From Bugulina stolonifera (taxonomy: Eukaryota; Bryozoa; Gymnolaemata; Cheilostomatida; Bugulidae), in the NCBI GenBank assembly GCA_935421135.1, contig OW285188.1:21181233-21245232 (forward strand): a stretch of DNA of 64,000 nt, in the 5' to 3' direction. Both the position numbers and the translations under genes were made by a program. Positions 27,401 to 37,910 of the stretch are shown here, piece after piece (within the stretch, counting starts at the first letter, position 1; every line of letters begins with the position of its first letter). Under the pieces are notes generated by a model. The model made no database searches and was not told the DNA's origin. It was given only the letters and a program-made list of their open reading frames with translations.

Positions 27401-30400
27401 AATAGCGTTGAATCGAATCAATTTTTGGGGGTCAATGTGCTCAAGAAGTAGTTCCGCGATGAAGTCGGCAGCATAGTTCTGTGGAGCACAGACTAAGATC
27501 TTAGAGTTTTTATCATCTTCACAAACCTGTTGAATTACAATAATAACTGATATTACCTAATTATACAACATTTGCACTATACGAGTATATAGACACATAG
27601 GTATAATGGTCTAGAACAACAACAGTGTATATAACGAATAAAATGAATATATATAAAAAAAGATGGTTACCTCATACAATTTTGAGATCAGTATATTTGC
27701 AATCATAATTCACCTGTTTTATTGCCTCCACCAGAGTAGTAGTCTTGCCAGTTCCTGGAGGTCCATAGATGAGATAGGGGGCTGGTCGTGATGTCCCACA
27801 GACGATGTGCTTCACTGCTGTTAGCTGTTCAGCATTCTCATGGACCCTCTTCTCCTTACACCTAATTCAATTATTTTATACAACAACTTCTCACCAATAT
27901 GAAACACTTTTTTACCACCATTACTTTACCAAGGCTGTTCACTCAATGATAATTTTACACCACCAGTTTTAGAAATTTATACTAGTCTTGCCTTTGAATT
28001 GCACTAAACAATTCCACAGATGGTCAAAAAAGCCACTTAGTTTTTATCCAGTCACAGGTAATATGTTGATCAAACTTAGAATTGCCTTACCTTTGAAAGA
28101 AAGTAAATTGAGAACCGACCAACTGCCATATACATGTACAAGCCCATATTTTTTTATGGTCTTCAAAATTGTTTAGTTCAAATTGAAAGCGAGAAAACTC
28201 CAAATTGTTAAAGCATTTTAGACGGAATGAAACATCCTAGGAAAGTCATTGTTTACCATCAGATTTGTGAGCCATTCCCAATTAAAATATTTCGACATCA
28301 ATGTGTGCTAATGCCACACTACATAAATATAATGTGTGTAACTGTTTGGTTTATAATTTTTCAGGTGAAACTCGAGACAAGCGGCTAAGTTAATGAGGCA
28401 GAAGGTGGAGCTACATAAAAAGACATCTTAGTTTTACCATAATCTATAAACCTATCTAACAAAGGTATGAAACATAATTATATCTAACCATATCATCAAC
28501 ATACTCAATATCAAGGGTGTCTGGATCCCTTGCCAATGGGTTTGGAGAAGTGGCCGATGGAAACAGAACTTCCTTATAGTCAGTATTGTCACTCACAATA
28601 TCCACAGCCCTTTGCATCAGCATATGCTTTAAACGATCTAAAGCGAACTCTACTCTAAATACTCGGTGCTCACCGACGTCTTCTTGCCTGAGGAATCTAC
28701 ATGTACAAACAATAGATTGACAAGTACATGCAGGTGCCCGAAGAAATCCCGCCTATATTCCATTCACAACTCCTAAATTATTTTTATATGTTATTGGGGC
28801 TGAGAGTTCAAGTTTGTCTCAACAATTTCTACTAGCCTCGAGTCGAGTTCAAATTTGATTCTTTCCTTAAAAAACAAGTATTTTTTTAAGAGAAAGAGGT
28901 TGGCCATACTTTTTCTATGAGATAGCTTTTACTGCAAGGAGTTGTTTCTGGGAGGTAGCCCATCCCTGACTGGGGTTTGAACCGAGACCTCTATGGCACC
29001 TAATCACCTAGCACAGTGGTTGGGACATTACCAATAATTTTTATAGATTTGTTCAACAAATGCCTATACCTTGGACTAAACACGAGGAAAGCAGTATCCT
29101 TAGAAGTATCATCTACCACGCCTTCATACTTGAAGATTCCCGGAGGAAGTGGTATGATGTGTAATTTGTCACCCCTCAACACAGATGGCTTTCTTTCAGC
29201 TAACCCAGGTATCTATTATATGTACACAAAATAGATATTCACATATATATGGCTAATCAGAAAATAATATAAATTAGCATGTGCATGTATATAATTATGA
29301 TAGGTACAAAATGTATAGTTTGGAGCAAATGAATTTCAACAGCAGAAATAAGCTAGTCACGGCATGTAGACATGCAGCTAAGCCCAGAGGAAATAATTTC
29401 AAAAGCTAAGAGATTTAATCTGCACAAACATATGCATATACATGTTGTATATTCCAATGCCGTTATACACGTACATGTATATTCCAATGCCGTTATACAT
29501 GTACTTTATTGCTATCTGAAGATTGGTAGTTTCCGGCAGCAATTAAACAATTGTTTAACAGTAATAAATATACATTATACATGTTATATAAAGGCTACAA
29601 GCCCATATACAACATGTACAGGCACCGCTAGCATCATGAATGCAGAATGCAGACAATAAGTAAATGTACACGTACTTACCATAAGCCTGAATCGTGGGCC
29701 CACGCCTATCACATTTTCGATCTTGGACCAATGTCCCTTTCTTCATCGTGTAATGTCGTACGTCTTTAGATAGCTGAATCTCCTCCAAATATATAAGACT
29801 TCGAAAGTATTCCTGATAGCTATCGTAGGTGAGCGACTGAATATTCAGTTTGTTCCTGTAAATAATTGAATGTGTAAAACGTACTTTATACATAAATTGG
29901 TTAAAACATTGCTTACCAACAAGGTTTTCATTAAACTCAATGTTTATGATTATGGGAGTGACAGAAAGAGATCAAGCAATGTTAACTGAGTATAAAACAT
30001 GCAGCCTACATTGTACAGTATGAGCGAACATGCAGCCTACATTGTACAGTATGAGTGAACATGCAGCCTACATTGTACAGTATGAGTAAACTTCAGAATT
30101 GTAGCATTACTCCTCATTCACCTAATTTCAACCTTTTTATTAGACTCCACCAATCTCCTCACATCAGCTGGTACATCATACTCCATCAGTTCTCGTGTAT
30201 TTTCCAACAAAGAGGGTCTGTAAAACTGCACGAACTTTGAATTTGATAACTTATTAGATAATGGATTGATAAAATATTATTTTGATGGATTTTCAGTCAT
30301 TTACTTACCCTCCATTTACTTACCCTCCAATTACTTACCCTCCATGGTCAAATCCAACGAGCAGTAAATCAGCAAACTGCTCTTCATCCTCATCTGACTC

Positions 30401-33026
30401 ATCTTCCTCCTGAGGCTTTAGTACTTCGAAGATCTTGAAGTAGCTCGCATCCATGCAGTCATATGTGATTTTTCTGTTGATAGCAAACTCTTTTCCTGAA
30501 CTTATTGCCCGGAATTTTAATAAGATATTCAAATACATTCCACATACTTTTCTCGGTTTTAACTTCACTTTTATCAAATATGAGGCTGTAATAAATAGTG
30601 ATATTAGATAAGAATATCCCCATTTACAGTATACATGTATATTCACCTGCTAAAATACACGTACAAACAAAATCAATATGCTGATATTGATGATATTACT
30701 ATCACAACGGTTTAATACATTTACTATCCTGTGAGTTCACCATACTCTAAGAAAATAGAAAAGTAAATAATTTTGCAAAAAATATTTTCAACCTCACAGT
30801 TGCACAATGAAATTTGGGAGATTTAGACATATCTGCTTTGTTATCTTGAGAGGCGCAGCATGTTTGATATAGTCACAAGCAGTGCTTTTTTGTAGGGGAC
30901 TCTCTGGGCTCCCGGGAGCCCCCTCAAAAAATCATGGTTTGTTGAGGGGGCTCCCGGGAACCCCCTCAACAAATTGCCAATTTAAAAGTAAAAGTTGAAA
31001 AGTAACCATAGCCAGGCATCATGCATGATGCATGAAACATACATGTTACCTGGTACATGTACATGTATATCAAATATACATCTCTAATCACTTATGCATA
31101 GGATGATTTGTATGCAAGGAATTTGTCTTTTGAGCAATCAGAGACTTGTTTGACAACCATTAAAACACCAGTTCCTCACCAGGATTGAACCCGGCGCCTC
31201 TACGGCATCTAATCGCCTAGCACAGTGAGCGGACCCTACACCAGCTCAGCAACCTTAAAAAAGGAAGCTTTGCCAGGGAGCACTAGATATGCTCTGAGCC
31301 AACTGCACACAAAGCACCCCTCACATTACGGCCACCTTGCCATATTGTGATGGTACAGGACATTTGTATACGACTCCAACTCCCGGACGAAGCTCCATCG
31401 CACCTTAAGTGCTTAGTAGTTGTTATAGCGCTACTCATCTGACACTCACATTCTCATAATTAATGTTCGTATACTTACCTTTAACTGCATTACATGTCCA
31501 AACCATTAATTACTGTCTACATACGTGTCTCCATGTGCTAATACTCATTTCTTATTCATGTATTTTACTATATGTTATTGTACATAGTTACATGATTATT
31601 ACTAAGTCTTTTTAATGCCTTTTATACCCATGTACAGAGGCCCGACCTCTCAGAATCCATTGATATTCATTTTGTACATGAATTGGACCATTATAAGCAA
31701 CTTTTGTAGAACCCGACCTATTTTGGGTCGGCCGTCGGGCTTCCGACGGCCATCTTGTTGCGCAACTTCCGGACGACCACACGTCGTCTTTTCCCGACGT
31801 CACGTCGGCCGGAAGTCCTTATACTATATAAAGGGCACTGTTTTACTGTTCATTGTCTCAGTCTTCACTTGGCTTTCAATAAAGACACATCTATACTTGA
31901 TACAGAGACTTTCTCTTCCTTTTACTAGGTCATTCGCTTAGCGAACCGCCTACTAGGTCGAACTACTCTCTTTCATTGTATAGTCTGAAGGTCGGACTTG
32001 AGATCAGATGGGTCGTCTTTGGTAGTATTTGGGCTACTGAGACCGCTCGATCTTTCATGTAATGCGAAGTCCTATTACCACTCATAGGCACTTCATTTCT
32101 GGGTCGATAGTCGTCCAAGGACGACCGCACCAAATCACAGAAACCATTACAATATATTCTGCAAAACAATTGACCATGAGTTCTATAATAATGTTAAGCG
32201 GATTTAGTAGGAGTGCTATTTAGCATGTGTGAAGGTGAGAGCGGGGAGGGAACCTGAAATATGTAGGGAGCCCCCTCAACTGATCTTACAAAAAAAGCAC
32301 TGGTCACAAGTGAGCGTAACTTATTCACATCTGAGTGAGCATAAAACTATCAAACTGTTGCTTACCATACCTAAAGGTTCAATGCGATGCATGGCCCCCT
32401 TTGTTACTTTGTGTTCATCTTTGAGAATCACCTCTACCTGTTTTCCCTTGTACTTGTGACCACAGTGCATAAACAAGTAGGTCTCGTTTGATCTGTGATT
32501 TACTATTGTGTAAATCACAGTGTGTACTCTGGTTAGGTCACCAAGAAGTGCAGTGGCTTCACCATCTGGATGCTTGGCTGGTTTTCCATTTACGATGCAG
32601 CTTATCTGGAGAGGGTGCCTAACCAAAAGACAGATAAAAAGGTGGGTTGGAACATGTTTCCACAACATACAGACTATTTACAGTACAGTGCACCTTTGGT
32701 GTAATAGCGGCCTAATATGAACCACAAATTGAAGGTCAAATAGTGTTCAAATTATAGATTTGTAGGCTTGGTTCATGGCTGTGGATGGGACCAGGCAATC
32801 TTCAGCTCCTCAATGGGATTTGCACATAAAACACAGACAGAAATGAACTAAATACCTACAAATATACACGTGTAGGCCGTTTGTAAGTTCTCCAGTTTGA
32901 AAGAGTCCATCTATGCTATAAGAGGAAATTACATGTACAAATACAATACACTAGTTTATAACTCTATATTATACAGATTGCTACTGTATCTACTTACCTT
33001 GGTGGTACTGGATAGAAAGCAGCCAT
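21475..33026 (-). CDS. MOV10: MOV10-family RNA helicase, copy C (17 exons, frame break in exon 5)
   Basis: Third array member. Exons on the minus strand: 32998-33026, 32371-32618, 30339-30585, 30122-30217, 29680-29855, 29070-29212, 28505-28696, 27714-27861, 27371-27526, 26840-26949, 25595-25785, 24656-24867, 24040-24237, 23709-23915, 23445-23533, 21836-21972 and 21475-21542 (2,647 nt). Helicase motifs are intact: GPPGTGKT (exon 8), FIDEAGF (exon 11), NFRSHPEI (exon 12), [10 protein letters not shown] (exon 14), [11 protein letters not shown] (exon 15); the protein ends EEWERND. The sum is not divisible by three. Near the end of exon 5 (about 29,690-29,710) the frame is 2 nt short compared with copy B, and the expected GPRFRLM residues lie in another frame. 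Read literally, exon 6 would hit an early stop. Everything downstream is conserved, so I favour an assembly or sequencing indel, or a very recent lesion, over an old pseudogene. Its introns hold the largest minisatellites in the array and several mobile elements. Confidence 0.82.
22475..23255. repeat. Possible mobile element bounded by a 14-bp inverted repeat
   Basis: AGAATGGTGTTGCA at 22475-22488 is mirrored exactly by TGCAACACCATTCT at 23242-23255. The intervening sequence differs in texture from its surroundings. No target duplication is visible, so this is tentative. It lies in intron 15 of MOV10 copy C. Confidence 0.35.
24975..25545. repeat. 33-bp minisatellite in MOV10 copy C intron 11
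   Basis: About 17 copies of a unit starting GTAGCATGTAGTAACAC. Some copies share linked variants (ACACCG with ACGCAACTGTAAC), showing higher-order duplication. Confidence 0.96.
25792..26325. repeat. 29-bp minisatellite in MOV10 copy C intron 10
   Basis: About 18 near-identical copies of a unit starting ATAACCATGTACTGTATAA. It is unrelated to the 33-bp array in the next intron. Confidence 0.96.
28955..29030 (-). repeat. tRNA-derived SINE-like segment
   Basis: On the minus strand a B-box-like GGTTCAAACCCC follows CACTGTGCTAGG and a class II tRNA-like variable region. The same order of blocks recurs at 31,165-31,260. Acceptor arms are not paired, so it is not a functional tRNA. Confidence 0.5.
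29993..30090. repeat. 31-bp tandem repeat in MOV10 copy C intron 4
   Basis: Three copies of a unit containing CATGCAGCCTACATTGTAC and AGTATGAG. Confidence 0.9.
30301..30345 (-). repeat. Triplicated splice-donor segment at the end of copy C exon 3
   Basis: The minus-strand segment GGAGGGTAAGTAA occurs three times at about 14-16-bp spacing, so three near-identical GT donors follow one another. The first encountered in transcription (exon end 30339) gives the phase that matches exon 4. Confidence 0.85.
31165..31260 (-). repeat. tRNA-derived SINE-like segment
   Basis: On the minus strand it reads CACTGTGCTAGGCGATTAG and then GGGTTCAATCC (B box), closely matching the 28,955-29,030 segment. It lies inside the hAT element at 30,880-32,302. 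Confidence 0.5.
31573..32151 (+). mobile_element. Solo LTR nested in a hAT element
   Basis: It starts TGTTAT and ends CCATTACA, with TATATAAAG near 31,826 and AATAAAG at 31878-31884. It has the GGCCGACG-type repeats of the other LTRs here. Flanks ctata and atata match at 4 of 5. It is about 580 bp with no internal region. Confidence 0.62.
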
Positions 33027-33209
33027 TGGAAATTGTACATAGATGGCACTATGGCAGCCTTTGACAGTCTACACTCTACACCAATTTTGTCATAGTTTAG
33101 GCTGAGTAAAAAGTAGAACCTTACGACTAATAGCGCTAGTACTAGAATATAAGTACTAGCCAATCAGCTGGCTGCGATGAGTATAACATTGTACTGACAT
33201 TGATTGAAT

Positions 33210-33221
33210 GGGGAAATTCCC
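33210..33221. promoter_or_regulatory. NF-kappaB/Rel consensus upstream of MOV10 copy C
   Basis: GGGGAAATTCCC contains GGGAAATTCC, a full match to GGGRNWYYCC, 185 bp upstream of the copy C start codon. A CCAAT motif lies between it and the start (near 33,161). Confidence 0.6.
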
Positions 33222-34560
33222 TTGCTTGTTATTACATGTATATCTAGAAATACGTGTTTATGTACTGTTTGAATTGTCATAGGCAGTGAGTGATAGGCAG
33301 TATATTCCGTACAATGTCTGCTATCAATAGCATTGCTATCATTTATCCAAATTTCACATCAGCTTCAACACTAGGCAATACTGTTGCGTTGCGATTATGC
33401 TCAAACCCAGGCCTCTACTGACAATATTATTCTATTCAATGATATTTTATGCCTATTATATCTATGCTTACTCATTGCCTTTAGTCCCAGTAGTCTAGTT
33501 TTAGTGATAGTGAACTAGCAACTTTATTGTCTAGCAGCAATTGATCTACCTTTTACGTTTGCAACCAGCTTGACCCAGAGTGTACCCAGATATGCTGACC
33601 TAGCCGGTATTGTATTTTTATCCCGGTTTGTTTATTACAAAAGGGCTGTCTCTCTAGGAGGCAGCACCATTCAATACACATTTGTACATGATTAACTGGC
33701 GCTCTACCTGTTCTACCGTTAGCTTAGGACTTATACTCACTGATAGTCCTGGACTTGCACCACACAGGTGCCTGTTGCCCACAGACCCTTAGTCTCTGGT
33801 TGTTAGCTGCCCCTGCCTGGTACCTACTATATGTGCTACTCTCAACATATTTTTATGTAATCTCCTAATAGGTGGTTGTGGTGAAAGTTATCATTAGTAT
33901 TCACTCTTACAGCAGATGTATATAATCATTGTTGAATAGAATGAATTAGTAGATGATTTTCTATGATTGTCGGTATTTGATTCATGTGTTTTACTTGAAT
34001 GACTGGTTTTCAATGTAGATAAATGCAGTGCAATGTAACTCACCCTGGTCCATTGAAACATCAAAGGTCTGCAGGTCTACCTTTGTAATCTTGAAACATT
34101 TTTCCTTGAATAAGGACTAAGTACCACTGATGAGCTAAGTACCACTGAAAATGCCTTATACATTGTACAAATATAATATAAACACAGTATGAACTCTGCA
34201 GAACAATGAAGCTCAAGGGAAGTAAACAAGAAATAGCTGTTTTAGCTGTTGTGCTTTTTGTTTACTATAGAAATACATGGGCACCCGTGAGTTGCCCTCC
34301 CTCAAAACTGATTTGAGAGAGGACAACTTCTAATTAGTAGTGAATACAAATGACATCTCTATCTTTAGATATTACTTGTAGGTTTAGGTATTACATGTAG
34401 GTAGAGTCTCTATTCTTAAAGTGAGTAGAGTGTAGCGCATATTTCTCTATTTTTAAAACTAGCAAGTCCTAACCATAGAGGTAGGGGAGATAACTCTATG
34501 GTCCCAACCTTGGACCCGTTGAGTGACCTGATTACCAATACCAGATAATAATGTCTATAG
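33222..34560. other. Intergenic, upstream of MOV10 copy C
   Basis: No supportable gene. An isolated ATG followed by a GTGAGT donor on the minus strand near 34,055 could be a first exon but has no partner. Confidence 0.5.
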
Positions 34561-35386
34561 CTACAGGCTACTGGTACACACTAATACATTGCGTAGTAAG
34601 TAGGTTATGGCAAATAAAAACCACCAAATACCAAAGCAACTGCTACTGTCTACTGACCTCAGCCTTAAACATGTAGGTTTGTAGAATGATGACCAAGTGG
34701 TATCATATTCACAGCTTGTCATTTCGTTCAGCAACCATTCCATAAACCTGCCTATTAGAGGGTAGTAGAGACAAGAAGCCCAAAAAGCCCAAAAAAAACC
34801 TGGAATGTTGAACGACGTTAAATTTTGCATCAGCTATCACTAGCAAAATAAATGCAAATATACATGTACACAATGCATCATCCAAAACTATAGTATGTGG
34901 CTATGAGCAAGCATCAATAAACCATTTGGGAAGCAAAAAGTTGAGGAGAAAAAAAGGTCAATGACAATTAACAACTTATGAATGGCAAGGTGGCACATAG
35001 ACAAGTGTCTTGCACCCTGTTGTTTCAGTCCACAAGCAGGAAAGCTAAGCTGGTGTAGTTTGTCCTCAATACTAGGCCATTAGATTCAACCCTCGGGATG
35101 GGCTATGAATTCCTACAGATGTGGAAAATTCTTGAATGCTCAGAAAAAATTTCCTTGCAAGAAAAGTACCGTAATACGTTGTAACTCCACAATAAACCAA
35201 AGCTACGAAGAGTGTAAATGCAGGTAAATCTAACCATCCATAGCAATAGTAAATTAAAAATGTAGCTATAGATTTCAGCAAGAGGAGTTGTAGATAGACA
35301 TGAAACATAAATTCTTTCAATCCTTTCATGCTCCATGTACACGTTGTATATATTGTAACATTGGGTCTGTTAAGAAATTGCGTCAT
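34561..35386 (-). CDS. Possible small multi-pass membrane protein (two exons), unrecognised
   Basis: Two open stretches on the minus strand can be joined by GT-AG splicing: an exon from an ATG at 35384-35386 to about 35,110 (donor before GTAGGA) and an exon starting near 34,833 (after a TAG acceptor) and ending at a TAG at 34561. The product would be about 180 aa. It has four hydrophobic stretches, roughly a leucine/isoleucine-rich segment, LPAFTLFVALVYCG, FFWAFWASCLYYPL and IWWFLFAITYLLRNVL. I do not recognise a family. The start lies about 245 bp from the oppositely oriented CXorf65-like gene, so a shared promoter is possible. It could equally be chance open frames in intergenic DNA. Confidence 0.3.
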
Positions 35387-35630
35387 GAATTAAATTAGGC
35401 AATCCCACATTAGGTTATAAAAGCAGCTGTGTTATTGAATTAGTGTGTTAGCAAGTGTATATAAATATAATCAATGTGAGTCTATTAGTTAGTCTATTAA
35501 TAACAATTAATTCATGGAAACACAACATGGCTAATGATAACACTAATTTGTTATTTTCAAGTCCTAACATTGAAACTGTAATATTGTACTAAAAGCTCAC
35601 AGACTATCCACAACAAGGGCAAGGAAGAGA

Positions 35631-37910
35631 ATGGCAAGTGAAACTGTTGCAATGGCAGCAGAACTAGTGCGACCTATGACAGTGCCTAGCAAGACTACAG
35701 CTACTGGGCTCATCATTGTAAAATATGGAGGTAAAACTAGATATTATTACTATCAATGTTGGGAGTCACCTTTAATTTAACTCCATTGTATTTGTGAAAT
35801 TATCTAAGTTGTAATTATTTATCAATTTACCAATTTTAAAATTAGCATACAAAGCATTTTGACAAAGGCAGCAAACAATGGTTATGAGCTTTCCACATTG
35901 TCACTTGTCCAGTAGAGCTGCAAGCTAACCACAACTACAGACAGGTAGAGTGGCGCACTTCTGTGAGTGACAGGGTTCAATTCAACTCATTGAGCTCTGT
36001 CCCTTGCAACAGCACATAAGGATGATACAACCTATCTTACAGGGAAACAATCAGTAGTTCTTATTATTTGGGTATATGCAGATTTATTATCTCATACTTC
36101 TCTTTCTATCTCAGAAAATCAACGAGCAATATTCAACTCCAAATGCCAATCTCTTATGCTATTGGAATGCATCAAAAGGAAGTGCGGCTTCATGAATATA
36201 CAGGCAGGTAAAACCGTACACATGTACATTGTAGCTTATTTTTAAAACTTTGGCAGTCCTCGACTGAGATATATGATGTCACATCATAGGGTAATAATTA
36301 GCAGTTAGCAAGATTGCATGATATACAGATGCATGATGAAAGACATATAAAAAAAGACAAACGATATAACAAATAAAATAAGAACTCTTCTCAAAGCTAA
36401 ATTTTGCTAAGGTTCAAGTTGTAATCAGCAGACAAAATTGGTTACGTTAACAGAAACAAGGCTGTTATCTATGGGTTGATCTACAGAAAGATGCATTGTA
36501 TTTTTATGGTTTGTAGAGAGCTTGGATCTGCTAAGTTGGAGAGGTGGTGAACTGCAGAATTTGTCAGACAGGCATTACTCCTTTGAATATGCAACCAAAA
36601 GACTCAAGGAAAGGGCAACGTATGTGTTGGTGGAAGTTATTGAAGGTAATAGCAGAGACCAGGACATTACTGCATGTTATTTCAGGGCATTCATAATAAT
36701 ATGTTGCCAAAAGAGAACAAAAATCATTTATGCTGGGTGATTCTTCAAAATGTAAACCATCTTCGTTATAGAGATAAAAAATTGGGAGAACTTTTGTTCA
36801 GTGAAAAGTTAAGTTACATTGTATATCATCACAAATACTTTTGTTTTTCACAAGACACATGGAGTTATCCTCTTTTCCATTATTACCCCTTTGACATGAA
36901 GAGTGTAGTAAATATTTATATATCATACAATATATTATGTACACTAATGTTATTATAATGTAGGCCTACATGTTGTGTATTGTTGAATGTAATTATCATA
37001 ATGTACATAGTACACATATATCTGTATATCTGTATTGTGTGTCCTGTCCTTTACCTACAATTGTCCATTATGTGTCTAAAGTTAGTTGATAATATATATA
37101 ATTAATATAATATAATACAATATTAATATGATTATTATAATACATTTATGACATAGTCAATTCATGTTGTAGGATGATAGTTCCTAGTTGCCTAGCAACA
37201 TTGCTAATGTGACTATACGAGTATAAGCTTGTATTCTATAATTTTTATTAGTTTGAAGGAGTTATTATTCCCTGAACACAAATCTCAAGACGCATCTACT
37301 ACTCAATTTCTTACACACTGCAACAGAGAAAAAAGATTAGATGAACTGTGATTAGATATTAGTATCTCATATCGTTTTATTTTACAGATGAGGACCAACC
37401 TAACCCTCAGTATATATCTTTACTGCAGAATCTAGAACAGATAAAACCAGAACTAGCTCGTGAGTACACATGTACTTGTGTAAAGTAAGAGACCTTTGTT
37501 ATATTGGATATGGGTCAGTGCAAAACATTGGGATGCCTACCCATTTAGCTTTTTTTCAAGAATACCAAAATCATAACACCATAGAGATGCTTGTACTTTT
37601 ATAAGTATGAGTAAAAATGGTAAACTTTCTTTGTTAAACAGTAAAGCTTCACGATCTGTCCAAACCACAAGCTAGGCAAATCCGGGCTCGATGGAAGAAA
37701 GGACTGCCTGGTGAGGGCAATGAATCGACTGATGTGTTGGAGACAGAAATTACAAGTAGCTCTAGTAGACAAAGAAATAAAAAGAGTGGTGGCAAATTTA
37801 TGGACTTAGTATCATCAGCATTGCAGAATAGAGATGTTCTACGAAGCGAAATGGGTTCAGAGCAATCCAGTAGAAGTAGCAAAAGTGTAGCGAAACGAGG
37901 AAAATCTTGA
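35631..37910 (+). CDS. CXorf65: CXorf65-like protein
   Basis: Small five-exon gene: 35631-35730, 36115-36207, 36517-36645, 37388-37459 and 37642-37910, all joined in phase 1, 663 nt, 220 aa. After a roughly 27-residue leader the core reads LIIVKYGENQRAIFN, then MLLECIKRKCGF, ESLDLLSWRGG and a YATKRLKERATYVLVEV stretch. This is the order of blocks I know from the uncharacterised vertebrate CXorf65 proteins (I/V-KYG/KHGDNQ start, LLL..IRKK.G, then an F.Y.V..VE block), a ubiquitin-like small fold. The C-terminal 90 residues are basic and serine/lysine-rich and probably disordered. The function of the family is not known to me. The stop codon TGA at 37908 is followed after 14 bp by the terminal repeat of a mobile element, so the 3' UTR is probably supplied by that element. 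The assignment rests on residue patterns recalled from the family, not on a search. Confidence 0.72.
35935..36005 (+). repeat. tRNA-like segment in CXorf65-like intron 1
   Basis: GGTAGAGTGGCGCAC (A-box-like) is followed by GGGTTCAATTC (B-box-like) about 30 nt later. Stems do not pair well, so a SINE fragment is more likely than a tRNA. Confidence 0.35.

Larger units (their letters stand above)
30880..32302. mobile_element. Non-autonomous hAT-type element (family 3) carrying a nested LTR
   Basis: Ends are CAGTGCTTTTTTGTA and TACAAAAAAAGCACTG, with a perfect 8-bp duplication gtcacaag at 30872-30879 and 32303-32310. Subterminal GGGGGCTCCCGGGA-type blocks follow the left end, and an AGGGAGCCCCCTCAA block lies near the right end. 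Inside are a tRNA-like SINE segment and an LTR, which explain most of its 1,423 bp. It lies in intron 2 of MOV10 copy C. Confidence 0.88.

Noticed and set aside
31615..31941. 108-codon open frame on the plus strand
   Set aside because: It lies across the promoter and polyadenylation region of a solo LTR; no gag, protease or polymerase features.
22..33026. One giant gene or a pseudogene cluster instead of three genes
   Set aside because: Each copy has its own start exon, complete motif series and (B and C) its own stop codon. Only copy C has a single frame break.
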